In this document: positions 13,059 through 24,616 of the stretch, in pieces
Layout of the letters: the number at the start of each line of letters is the position of its first letter
Numbering within the stretch: position 1 is the first letter of the stretch
NCBI GenBank assembly: GCA_027186245.1
Contig: CP114481.1
Span: forward strand, 38,223,501 to 38,287,500
Length of the DNA: 64,000 bases
Source: Coriaria nepalensis
Lineage: Eukaryota > Streptophyta > Magnoliopsida > Cucurbitales > Coriariaceae
Direction of reading: 5' to 3'
Program-made: the position numbers and the translations under genes
The notes under the pieces: model-generated
Databases searched by the model: none
What the model saw: the letters and a program-made list of their open reading frames with translations, nothing else
Told to the model about the DNA's origin: nothing

Positions 13059-15610
13059 GATCTCTATTTTTGCACTTCAAATGCAAGTTTTGTGCATAAC
13101 TTGCACATGATCAATGCAAGGAAACTGTGCATTCGTTTAACCTTAAAATCATTTCAATGAGTCACTTCAAGTCAATAACTTATTTCAAAGCAAGTCGAAC
13201 GAATTCTATTTTTGCACTACACACAGAAGTTTTGTGCATAACTTGCAAATGATCAATGCAAGGAAAGTGTGCATTCGTTTAACCTTAAAATCATTTCAAT
13301 GAGTCATTGCAAATCAATAACTTATTTCAAAGCAAGTCGAACGAATTCAATTTTTGCACTACAAACACAAGTTTTGTGCATAACTTCCAAATGATCATTG
13401 CAAGGAAAGTGTGCATTCGTTTAACCTTAAAATCATTTCGATGAGTCATTTCAAGTCAATAATTTATTTCAAAGCAAGTCGAACGAATTCTATTTTTGCA
13501 CTACAAACACAAGTTTTGTGCATAACTTGCAAATGATCAATGCAAGGAAAGTGTGCATTCGTTTAACTTAAAATCATTTCAATGAGTCATTTCAAGTCAA
13601 TAATTTATTTCAAAGCAAGTCGAACGGATTCAATTTTTGCACAACAAACACAAGTTTTGTGCATAACTTGCAAATGATCAATGCAAGGAAAGTGTACATT
13701 CGTTTAACCTTAAAATCATTTCAATGAGTCATTTCAAGTCAATAACTTATTTCAAAGCAAGTCGAACGAATTCTATTTTTGCACTACAAACAGAAGTTTT
13801 TTGCATAACTTGCAAATGATCAATGCAAGGAAAGTGTGCATTCGTTTAACTTTAAAATCATTTCAATGAGTCATTTCAAGTCGATATCTTATTTCAAAGC
13901 AAGTCGAACGAATTCTATTTTTGCACTACAAACACAAGTTTTGTGCATAACTTGCACATGATCAATGCAAAGAAACTGTGCATTCGTTCAACCTTAAAAT
14001 CATTTCAATGAGTCATTTCAAGTCAATAACTTATTTCAAAGCAAGTCGAACAAATTCTATTTTTGCACTACAAACACAAGTTTTGTGCATAACTTGCAAG
14101 TGATCAATGCAAGGGAAGTGTGCATTCATTTAACCTTAAAATCATTTCAATGTGTCATTTCAAGTTGATATCTTATTTCAAAGCAAGTCAACGAATTCTA
14201 TTTTTGCACTACAAACACAAGTTTTGTGCATAACTTGCAAATGATCAATGCAAGGAAAGTGTACATTCGTTTAACCTTTAAATCATTTCAATGAGTCATT
14301 TCAAGTCAATATCTTATTTGAAAGTAATTCGAACGATCTCTATTTTTGCACTTCAAATGCAAGTTTTGTGCATAACTTGCACATGATCAATGCACGGAAA
14401 CTGTGCATTCGTTTAACCTTAAAATCATTTCAATGAGTCACTTCAAGTCAATAACTTATTTCAAAGCAAGTCGAACGAATTCTATTTTTGCACTACACAC
14501 AGAAGTTTTGTGCATAACTTGCAAATGATCAATGCAAGGAAAATGTGCATTCGTTTAACCTTAAAATCATTTCAATGAGTCATTGCAAATCAATAACTTA
14601 TTTCAAAGCAAGTCGAACGAATTCAATTTTTGCACTACAAACACAAGTTTTGTGCATAACTTCCAACTGATCATTGCAAGGAAAGTGTGCATTCGTTTAA
14701 CCTTAAAATCATTTCGATGAGTCATTTCAAGTCAATAATTTATTTCAAAGCAAGTCGAACGAATTCTATTTTTGCACTACAAACACAAGTTTTGTGCATA
14801 ACTTGCAAATGATCAATGCAAGGAAAGTGTGCATTCGTTTAACTTAAAATCATTTCAATGAGTCATTTCAAGTCAATAATTTATTTCAAAGCAAGTCGAA
14901 CGGATTCAATTTTTGCACAACAAACACAAGTTTTGTGCATAACTTGCAAATGATCAATGCAAGGAAAGTGTACATTCGTTTAACCTTAAAATCATTTCAA
15001 TGAGTCATTTCAAGTCAATAACTTATTTCAAAGCAAGTCGAATGAATTCTATTTTTGCACTACAAACAGAAGTTTTTTGCATAACTTGCAAATGATCAAT
15101 GCAAGGAAAGTGTGCATTCGTTTAACCTTAAAATCATTTCAATGAGTCATTTCAAGTCGATATCTTATTTCAAAGCAAGTCGAACGAATTCTATTTTTGC
15201 ACTACAAACACAAGTTTTGTGCATAACTTGCACATGATCAATGCAAAGAAACTGTGCATTTGTTCAACCTTAAAATCATTTCAATGAGTCATTTCAAGTC
15301 AATAACTTATTTCAAAGCAAGTCGAACAAATTCTATTTTTGCACTACAAACACAAGTTTTGGGAAAAACTTGCAAGTGATCAATGCAAGGGAAGTGTGCA
15401 TTCATTTAACCTTAAAATCATTTCAATGTGTCATTTCAAGTTGATATCTTATTTCAAAGCAAGTCAACGAATTCTATTTTTGCACTACAAACACAAGTTT
15501 TGTGCATAACTTGCAAATGATCAATGCAAGGAAAGTGTACATTCGTTTAACCTTTAAATCATTTCAATGAGTCATTTCAAGTCAATAACTTATTTCAAAG
15601 CAAGTCGAAC
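13059..15610. repeat. 9-monomer HOR, 1276-bp period, two complete tandem copies
   Basis: Copies 13059-14334 and 14335-15610 contain the same nine monomers in the same order. Markers in sequence are: GATCTCT; CACACAGAAG; CTTCCAA(A/C)TGATCATT; TTTCGATGAGTC; AACGGATTC with GCACAACAAAC; CAGAAGTTTTTTGC; GCACATGATC with AAAGAAACTG; CAAGTGATC with AGGGAAG; and AAGTCAACGAATTC. I count roughly ten differences between the copies by eye, so they are about 99% alike. One is a cluster where the second copy has TTTTGGGAAAAACTTGC instead of TTTTGTGCATAACTTGC; that form is also present at about 11247, tying the second copy to the block upstream at 10791. Confidence 0.9.
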
Positions 15611-17417
15611 GAATTCTATTTTTGCACTTCAAACAGAAGTTTTGTGCATAACTTGCACATGATCAATGCAAGGAAAGTGTGCGTTTGTTTAACTTAAAAT
15701 CATTTCAATGAGTCATTTCAAGTCAATAATTTATTTCAAAGCAAGTCGAACGAATTCAATTTTTGCACTACAAACACAAGTTTTGTGCATAACTTGCAAA
15801 TGATCAATGCAAGGAAAGTGTGCATTCGTTTAACCTTAAAATCATTTCAATGAGTCATTTCAAGTCAATAACTTATTTCAAAGCAAGTCGAACGAATTCA
15901 TTTTTTGCACAACAAACACAAGTTTTGTGTATAACTTGCAAATGATCAATGCAAGGAAAGTGTGCATTCGTTTAACCTTAAAATCATTTCAATGAGTCAT
16001 TTCAAGTCAATAACTTATTTCAAAGCAAGTCGAACGAATTCAATTTTTGCACTACAAACACAAGTTTTGTGCATAACTTCCAAATGATCATTGCAAGGAA
16101 AGTGTGCATTCGTTTAACCTTAAAATCATTTCAATGAGTCATTTCAAGTCAATAACTTATTTCAAAGCAAGTCGAACGAATTCTATTTTTGCACTACAAA
16201 CACAAGTTTTGTGCACAACTTGCAAATGATCAATGCAAGAAAAGTGTGCATTCGTTTTACTTAAAATCATTTCAATGAGTCATTTCAAGTCAATAATTTA
16301 TTTCGAAGCAAGTCAAACGAATTCAATTTTTGCACTACAAACACAAGTTTTGTGCATAACTTGCAAGTGATCAATGCAAGAAAAGTGTGCATTCATTTAA
16401 CCTTAAAATCATTTCAATGTGTCGTTTCAAGTCGATATCTTATTTCAAAGCAAGTCGAACGAATTCTATTTTTGCACTACAAACACAAGTTTTGTGCATA
16501 ACTTCCAAATGATCAATGCAAGGAAAGTGTCCATTCGTTTAACCTTTAAATCATTTCAATGAGTCATTCCAAGTCAATAACTTATTTCAAAGCAAGTCCA
16601 ACGAATTCTATTTTTGCACTTCAAACAGAAGTTTTGTGCATAACTTGCACATGATCAATGCAAGGAAAGTGTGCATTTGTTTAACTTAAAATCATTTCAA
16701 TGAGTCATTTCAAGTCAATAATTTATTTCAAAGCAAGTCGAACGAATTCAATTTTTGCACTACAAACACAAGTTTTGTGCATAACTTGCAAATGATCAGT
16801 GCCAGGAAAGTGTGCATTCGTTTAACCTTAAAATCATTTCAATGAGTCATTTCAAGTCAATAAGTTATTTCAAAGCAAGTCGAACGAATTCAATTTTTGC
16901 ACAACAAACACAAGTTTTGTGTATAACTTGCAAATGATCAATGCAAGGAAAGTGTGCATTCGTTTAACCTTAAAATCATTTCAATGAATCATTTCAAGTC
17001 AATAACTTATTTCAAAGCAAGTCGAACGAATTCAATTTTTGCACAACAAACACAAGTTTTGGGTATAACTTGCAAATGATCAATGCAAGGAAAGTGTGCA
17101 TTCGTTTAACCTTAAAATCATTTCAAGTCAATAACTTATTTCAAAGCAAGTCGAACGAATTCAATTTTTGCACTACAAACACAAGTTTTGTGCATAACTT
17201 CCAAATGATCAGTGCAAGGAAAGTGTGCATTCGTTTAACCTTAAAATCATTTCAATGAGTCATTTCAAGTCAATATCTTATTTCAAAGTAATTCGAATGA
17301 GCTCTATTTTTGCACAACAAATGCAAGTTTTGTGCATAACTTGCACATGATCAATGCAAGGAAACTGTGCATTCGTTTAACCTTAAAATCATTTCAATGA
17401 GTCACTTCAAGTCAAGA
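15611..17417. repeat. 7-monomer duplication, 992-bp offset
   Basis: A monomer with TTGCACTTCAAACAGAAG at 15621 returns at 16613, 992 bp away (7 x 142 minus 2). It is followed in both places by a copy with AACTTAAAATC and CAATAATTTATTTC, then by one with GCACAACAAACACAAG and TTTTGTGTATAAC. After about 17040 the order changes. A monomer that has lost 13 bp lies at 17118-17126, and a family A copy with CGAATGAGCTCT lies near 17294. No non-satellite sequence is present. Confidence 0.8.
17118..17126 (+). repeat. 13-bp deletion scar between internal direct repeats
   Basis: The normal monomer has TCATTTCAA, then TGAG, then a second TCATTTCAA. Here only one TCATTTCAA remains, followed directly by GTCAATAAC. 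The monomer is 13 bp short, exactly the distance between the two copies of the word. This is the expected product of replication slippage or strand annealing across the 9-bp direct repeat. The deletion removes the TGAGTCA word. Confidence 0.9.
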
Positions 17418-18270
17418 ACTTATTTCAAAGCAAGTCGAACGAATTCAATTTTTGCACTACAAACACAAGTTTTGTGCATAACTTCCAAATGATCATTGCA
17501 AGGAAAGTGTGCATTCGTTTAACCTTAAAATCATTTCGATGAGTCATTTCAAGTCAATAATTTATTTCAGAGCAAGTCGAACGAATTCTATTTTTGCACT
17601 ACAAACACAAGTTTTGTGCATAACTTGCAAATGATCAATGCAAGGAAAGTGTGCATTCGTTTAACTTAAAATCATTTCAATGAGTCATTTCAAGTCAATA
17701 ATTTATTTCAAAGCAAGTCAAACGGATTCAATTTTTGCACAACAGACACAAGTTTTGTGCATAACTTGCAAATGATCAATGCAAGGAAAGTGTGCATTCG
17801 TTTAACCTTAAAATCGCTTCAATGAGTCATTTCAAGTCAATAACTTATTTCAAAGCAAGTCGAACGAATTCAATTTTTGCACTACAAACACAAGTTTTGT
17901 GCATAACTTCCAAATGATCATTGCAAGGAAAGTGTGCATTCGTTTAACCTTAAAATCATTTCGATGAGTCATTTCAAGTCAATAATTTATTTCAGAGCAA
18001 GTCGAACGAATTCTATTTTTGCACTACAAACACAAGTTTTGTGCATAACTTGCAAATGATCAATGCAAGGAAAGTGTGCATTCGTTTAACTTAAAATCAT
18101 TTCAATGAGTCATTTCAAGTCAATAATTTATTTCAAAGCAAGTCAAACGGATTCAATTTTTGCACAACAAACACAAGTTTTGTGCATAACTTGCAAATGA
18201 TCATTCCAAGGAAAGTGTGCATTCGTTTAAACTTAAAATCGCTTCAATGAGTCATTTCAAGTCAATAACT
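17418..18270. repeat. 3-monomer HOR, 425-bp period, two copies
   Basis: The marker TTTCGATGAGTC has its G at 17538 and again at 17963, 425 bp later (3 x 142 minus 1). Both copies contain a monomer with CTTCCAAATGATCATT, one with TTTATTTCAGAGCAAG and AACTTAAAATC, and one with GTCAAACGGATTC and GCACAAC. The missing base is the shortened AACTTAAAATC in place of AACCTTAAAATC. Differences between copies are few: CAGACAC against CAAACAC, and GATCAATGC against GATCATTCC in the third monomer. Each ends with AAAATCGCTTCAATGAG. Confidence 0.88.
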
Positions 18271-20080
18271 TATTTCAAAGCAAGTCGAACAAATTCTATT
18301 TTTGTACTACAAACAGAAGTTTTTTGCATAACTTGCAAATGATCAATGCAAGGAAAGTGTGCATTCGTTTATCCTTAAAATCATTTCAATGAGTCATTTC
18401 AAGTCGATATCTTATTGCAAAGCAAGTCGAACGAATTCTATTTTTGCACTACAAACACAAGTTTTGTGCATAACTTGCAAATGATCAATGCAAAGAAAGT
18501 GTGCATTCGTTCAACCTTAAAATCATTTCAATGAGTCATGTCAAGTCAATAACTTATTTCAAAGCAAGTCGAACAAATTCTATTTTTGCACTACAAACAC
18601 AAGTTTTGGGCATAACTGGCAAGTGATCAATGCAAGGAAAGTGAGCATTCATTTAACCTTAAAATCACTTCAATGTGTCATTTCAAGTTGATATCTTATT
18701 TCAAAGCAAGTCGAACGAATTCTATTTTTGCACAATAAATAGAAGTTTTGTGCATAACTTGCAAATGATCAATGCAAGGAAAGTGTGCATTCGTTTAACC
18801 TTAAAATCGATTCAATTAGTCATTTCAAGTCAATATCTTATTTCAATGTACTTCGAACGAGCACGATTTTTGCACTACAAATGCAAGTTTTGTGCATAAC
18901 TTGCACATGATCAGTGCAAGGAAACTGTGCATTCGTTTAACCTTAAAATCATTTCAATGTGTCATTTCAAGTCAATAACTTATTTCAAAGCAAGTCGAAC
19001 GAATTCTATTTTTTCACTACAAACACAAGTTTTGTGCATAACTTGCAAGTGATCAATGCAAGGGAAGTGTGCATTCATTTAACCTGAAAATCATTTCAAT
19101 GTGTCATTTCAAGTTGATATCTTATTTCAAAGCAAGTCGAACAAATTCTATTTTTGCACTACGAACACAAGTGTTGTGCATAACTTGCAAGTGATCAATG
19201 CAAGGGAAGTGTGCATTCATTTAACCTTAAAATCATTTGGATGTGTCATTTCAAGTTGATATCTTATTTCAAAGCAAGTCGAACGAATTCTATTTTTGCA
19301 CTACAAACACAAGTTTTGTGCATAACATGCAAGTGATCAATGCAAGGAAAGTGCGCATTTGTTTAACCTTTAAATCATTTCAATGAGTCATTTCAAGTCA
19401 ATAACTTATTTCAAAGCAAGTCGAACGAATTCTATTTTTGCACTACAAACAGAAGTTTTGTGCATAACTTGCAAATGATCAATGCAAGGAAAGTGTGCAT
19501 TCATTTAACCTTAAATCATTTCAGAGAGTCATTACAAGTCAGTAACTTATTTCAAAGCAAGTCGAACGAATTCTATTTTTGCACTACAAACACAAGTTTT
19601 GTGCATAACTTGGAAATGATCAATGCAAGGAAAGTGTCCATTCGTTTAACCTTTAAATCATTTCAAAGAGTCATTTCAAGTCAATAACTTATTTCAAAGC
19701 AAGTCGAACGAATACTATTTTTGCACTACAAACACAAGTTTTGTGCATAACTTGCAAATGATCAATGCAAGGAAAGTGTGCACTCGTTTAACCTTAAAAT
19801 CATTTCAATGAGTCATTTCAAGTCAATAACTTATTTCAAAGCAAGTCGAACGAATTCAATTTTTGCACTACAAACACAAGTTTTGTGCATAACTTCCAAA
19901 TGATCATTGCAAGGAAAGTGTGCATTCGTTTAACCTTAAAATCAATTCAATGAGTCATTTCAAGTCAATAACTTATTTCAAAGCAAGTTAAACGAATTCT
20001 ATTTTTGCACTACAAACAGATGTTTTGTGCATAACTTGCAAATGATCAATGCAAGGAAAGTGTGCATTCGTTTAACCTTA
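18271..20080. repeat. Mixed family A monomers
   Basis: No simple HOR is evident by eye. Three monomers with GCAAGTGATC, AGGGAAGTG, CATTCATTTAACC and CAAGTTGATATC lie at about 19010-19280, the type later amplified at 25097-25664. The stretch 19310-19730 (CATAACATGC, GTGCGCATTTG, CTTAAATC with CAGAGAG, GTGTCCATTCG) returns at 20871-21290 at an offset of 1561 bp (11 monomers minus 1). Private variants include GCACAATAAATAGAAG near 18730 and ATGTACTTCGAACGAGCACG near 18845. Confidence 0.75.
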
Positions 20081-20987
20081 AAATCATTTCAATGAGTCAT
20101 TTCAAGTCAATAATTTATTTTAAAGCAAGTCGAACGAATTCTATTTTTGCACTACAGACAGAAGTTTTTTGCATAACTTGCAAATAATCAATGCAAGGAA
20201 AGTGTGCATTCGTTTAACCTTAAAATCATTTCAATGAGTCATTTCAAGTCAATATCTTATTTCAATGTAATTCGAACGAGCTCTATTTTTGCACTACAAA
20301 TGCAAGTTTTGTGCATAACTTGCACATGATCAATGCAAGGAATGTGTGCATTCGTTTAACCTTAAAATCATTTCAATGAGTCATTTCAAGTCAATAACTT
20401 ATTTCAAAGCAAGTCGAACGAATTCTATTTTTGCACTACAAACAAAAGTTTTTTTGCATAACTTGCAAATGATTAATGCAAGGAAAGTGTGCAATCGTTT
20501 AACTTAAAATCATTTCAATGAGTCATTTCAAGTCAATAAGTTATTTCTAACAAAATCGAACGAATTCAATTTTTGCACTACAAACACAAGTTTTGTGCTT
20601 AACTTGCAAATGATCATTGCAAGGAAAGTTTGCATTCGTTTAACCTTAAAATCAATTCAATGAGTCATTTCAAGTCAATAACTTATTTCAAAGCAAGTCG
20701 AACGAATTCTATTTTTGCACTACAAACACAAGTTTTGTGCATAACTTGCAAGTGATCAATGCAAGGGAAGTGTGCATTCATTTAACCTTAAAATCATTTC
20801 AATGTGTCATTTCAAGTTGATATCTTATTTCAAAGCAAGTCGAACGAATTCTATTTTTGCACTACAAACACAAGTTTTGTGCATAACATGCAAATGATCA
20901 GTGCAAGGAAAGTGCGCATTTGTTTAACCTTTAAATCATTTCAATGAGTCATTTCAAGTCAATAACTTATTTCAAAGCAAGTCGAAC
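20081..20987. repeat. Source block of a duplication (partner 24617-25840)
   Basis: Markers CACTACAGACAGAAG (20150), CAATGTAATTCGAACGAGC, GTTATTTCTAACAAAATCG (20551 region) and GTGCTTAACTTGC are repeated in the same order from about 24617. The offset is 4536 bp at the left and 4393 bp after one monomer (about 20390-20530) that the partner lacks. The monomer at 20704-20845, with CAAGTGATC, AGGGAAGTG and GTTGATATC, is single here but present four times in the partner. Confidence 0.82.
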
Positions 20988-23900
20988 GAATTCTATTTTT
21001 GCACTACAAACAGAAGTTTTGTGCATAACTTGCAAATGATCAATGCAAGGAAAGTGTGCATTCGTTTAACCTTAAATCATTTCAGAGAGTCATTACAAGT
21101 CAGTAACTTATTTCAAAGCAAGTCGAACGAATTCTATTTTTGCACTACAAACACAAGTTTTGTGCATAACTTGCAAATGATCAATGCAAGGAAAGTGTCC
21201 ATTCGTTTAACCTTTAAATCATTTCAAAGAGTCATTTCAAGTCAATAACTTATTTCAAAGCAAGTCGAACGAATTCTATTTTTGCACTACAAACAGAAGT
21301 TTTGTGCATAACTTGCAAATGATCAATGCAAGGAAAGTGTGCATTCGTTTAACCTTAAAATCATTTCAATGAGTCATTTCAAGTCAATAACTTATTTCAA
21401 AGCAAGTCGAACGAATTCTATTTTTGCACTACAAACAGAAGTTTTTTGCATAACTTGCAAATGATCAATACAAGGAAAGTGTGCATTCGTTTAACATAAA
21501 ATCATTTCAATGAGTTATTTCAAGTCAATAATTTATTTCAAAGCAAGTCGAACGAATTCAATTTTTGCACTACAAACACAAGTTTTGTGCATAACTTGCA
21601 AATGATCAATGCAAGGAATGTGTGCATTCGTTTAACATTAAAATCATTTCAATGAGTCATTTCAAGTCAATAACTTATTTCAAAGCAAGTCGAACGAATT
21701 CAATTTTTGCACTACAAACACAAGTTTTGTGCATAACTTGCAAATGATCATTCCAAGGAAAGTGTGCATTCGTTTAAAATTAAAATCATTTCAATGAGTC
21801 ATTTCAAGTCAATAACTTATTTCAAAGCAAGTCGAACGAATTCTATTTTTGCCCTACAAACAGAAGTTTTGTGCATAACTTGCAAATGATCAATGCAAGG
21901 AAAGTGTGCATTCGTTTAACCTTAAATCATTTCAGAGAGTCATTACAAGTCAGTAACTTATTTCAATGCAAGTCGAACGAATTCTATTTTTGCACTACAA
22001 ACACAAGTTTTGTGCATAACTTGCAAATGATCAATGCAAGGAAAGTGTCCATTCGTTTAACCTTTAAATCATTTCAAAGAGTCATTTCAAGTCAATAACT
22101 TATTTCAAAGCAAGTCGAACGAATTCGATTTTTGCACTACAAACAGAAGTTTTGTGCATAACTTGCAAATGATCAATGCAAGGAAAGTGTGCATTCGTTT
22201 AACCTTAAAATCATTTCAATGAGTCATTTCAAGTCAATAACTTATTTCAAAGCAAGTCGAACGAATTCTATTTTTGCACTACAAACAGAAGTTTTTTGCA
22301 TAACTTGCAAATGATCAATACAAGGAAAGTGTGCATTCGTTTAACATAAAATCATTTCAATGAGTTATTTCAAGTCAATAATTTATTTCAAAGCAAGTCG
22401 AACGAATTCAATTTTTGCACTACAAACACAAGTTTTGTGCATAACTTGCAAATGATCAATGCAAGGAATGTGTGCATTCGTTTAACATTAAAATCATTTC
22501 AATGAGTCATTTCAAGTCAATAACTTATTTCAAAGCAAGTCGAACGAATTCAATTTTTGCACTACAAACACAAGTTTTGTGCATAACTTGCAAATGATCA
22601 TTCCAAGGAAAGTGTGCATTCGTTTAAAATTAAAATCATTTCAATGAGTCATTTCAAGTCAATAACTTATTTCAAAGCAAGTCGAACGAATTCTATTTTT
22701 GCACTACAAACAGAAGTTTTGTGCATAACTTGCAAATGATCAATGCAAGGAAAGTGTGCATTCGTTTAACCTTAAATCATTTCAGAGAGTCATTACAAGT
22801 CAGTAACTTATTTCAAAGCAAGTCGAACGAATTCTATTTTTGCACTACAAACACAAGTTTTGTGCATAACTTGCAAATGATCAATGCAAGGAAAGTGTCC
22901 ATTCGTTTAACCTTGAAATCATTTCAAAGAGTCATTTCAAGTCAATAACTTATTTCAAAGCAAGTCGAACGAATACTATTTTTGCACTACAAACACAAGT
23001 TTTGTGCATAACTTGCAAATGATCAATGCAAGGAAAGTGTGCATTCGTTTAACCTTAAAATCATTTCAATGAGTCATTTCAAGTCAATAACTTATTTCAA
23101 AGCAAGTCGAACGAATTCTATTTTTGCACTACAAACAGAAGTTTTGTGCATAACTTGCAAATGATCAATGCAAGGAAAGTGTGAATTCGTGTAACCTTAA
23201 ATCATTTCAGAGAGTCATTACAAGTCAGTAACTTATTTCAAAGCAAGTCGAACGAATTCTATTTTTGCACTACAAACACAAGTTTTGTGCATAACTTGCA
23301 AATGATCAATGCAAGGAAAGTGTCCATTCGTTTAACCTTTAAATCATTTCAAAGAGTCATTTCAAGTCAATAACTTATTTCAAAGCAAGTCGAACGAATT
23401 CTATTTTTGCACTACAAACAGAAGTTTTGTGCATAACTTGCAAATGATCAATGCAAGGAAAGTGTGCATTCGTTTAACCTTAAAATCATTTCAATGAGTC
23501 ATTTCAAGTCAATAACTTATTTCAAAGCAAGTCGAACGAATTCTATTTTTGCACTACAAACAGAAGTTTTTTGCATAACTTGCAAATGATCAATACAAGG
23601 AAAGTGTGCATTCGTTTAACATAAAATCATTTCAATGAGTTATTTCAAGTCAATAATTTATTTCAAAGCAAGTCGAACGAATTCAATTTTTGCACTACAA
23701 ACACAAGTTTTGTGCATAACTTGCAAATGATCAATGCAAGGAATGTGTGCATTCGTTTAACATTAAAATCATTTCAATGAGTCATTTCAAGTCAATAACT
23801 TATTTCAAAGCAAGTCGAACGAATTCAATTTTTGCACTACAAACACAAGTTTTGTGCATAACTTGCAAATGATCATTCCAAGGAAAGTGTGCATTCGTTT

Positions 23901-24238
23901 AAAATTAAAATCATTTCAATGAGTCATTTCAAGTCAATAACTTATTTCAAAGCAAGTCGAACGAATTCTATTTTTGCACTACAAACACAAGTTTTGTGCA
24001 TAACTTGCAAATGATCAATGCAAGGAAAGTGTGCATTCGTTTAACCTTAAATCATTTCAGAGAGTCATTACAAGTCAGTAACTTATTTCAAAGCAAGTCG
24101 AACGAATTCTATTTTTGCACTACAAACACAAGTTTTGTGCATAACTTGCAAATGATCAATGCAAGGAAAGTGTCCATTCGTTTAACCTTTAAATCATTTC
24201 AAAGAGTCATCTCAAGTCAATAACTTATTTCAAAGCAA
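20988..24238. repeat. 6-monomer HOR, 850-bp period
   Basis: Complete units run 20988-21837, 21838-22687 and 23113-23962, each 850 bp (6 x 142 minus 2). The short segment 22688-23112 is a 425-bp piece of three monomers, and a partial unit follows 23963. Monomers in order carry: CTTAAATC with CAGAGAGTCATTACAAGTCAG; GTGTCCATTCG with CAAAGAG; CAGAAGTTTTGTGC; CAGAAGTTTTTTGC with CAATACAAGG, AACATAAAATC and GAGTTATTTC; GGAATGTG with AACATTAAAATC; and GATCATTCC with AAAATTAAAATC. The two missing bases are in CTTAAATC and AACATAAAATC. Copies differ by only a few bases, so the amplification appears recent. Confidence 0.92.
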
Positions 24239-24616
24239 GTCGAACGAATACTATTTTTGCACTACAAACACAAGTTTTGTGCATAACTTGCAAATGATCA
24301 ATGCAAGGAAAGTGTGCATTCGTTTAACCTTAAAATCATTTCAATGAGTCATTTCAAGTCAATAACTTATTTCAAAGCAAGTCGAACGAATTCTATTTTT
24401 GCACTACAAACAGAAGTTTTTTGCATAACTTGCAAATGATCAATACAAGGAAAGTGTGCATTCGTTTAACATAAAATCATTTCAATGAGTTATTTCAAGT
24501 CAATAATTTATTTCAAAGCAAGTCGAACGAATTCAATTTTTGCACTACAAACACAAGTTTTGTGCATAACTTGCAAATGATCAATGCAAGGAATGTGTGC
24601 ATTCGTTTAACCTTAA

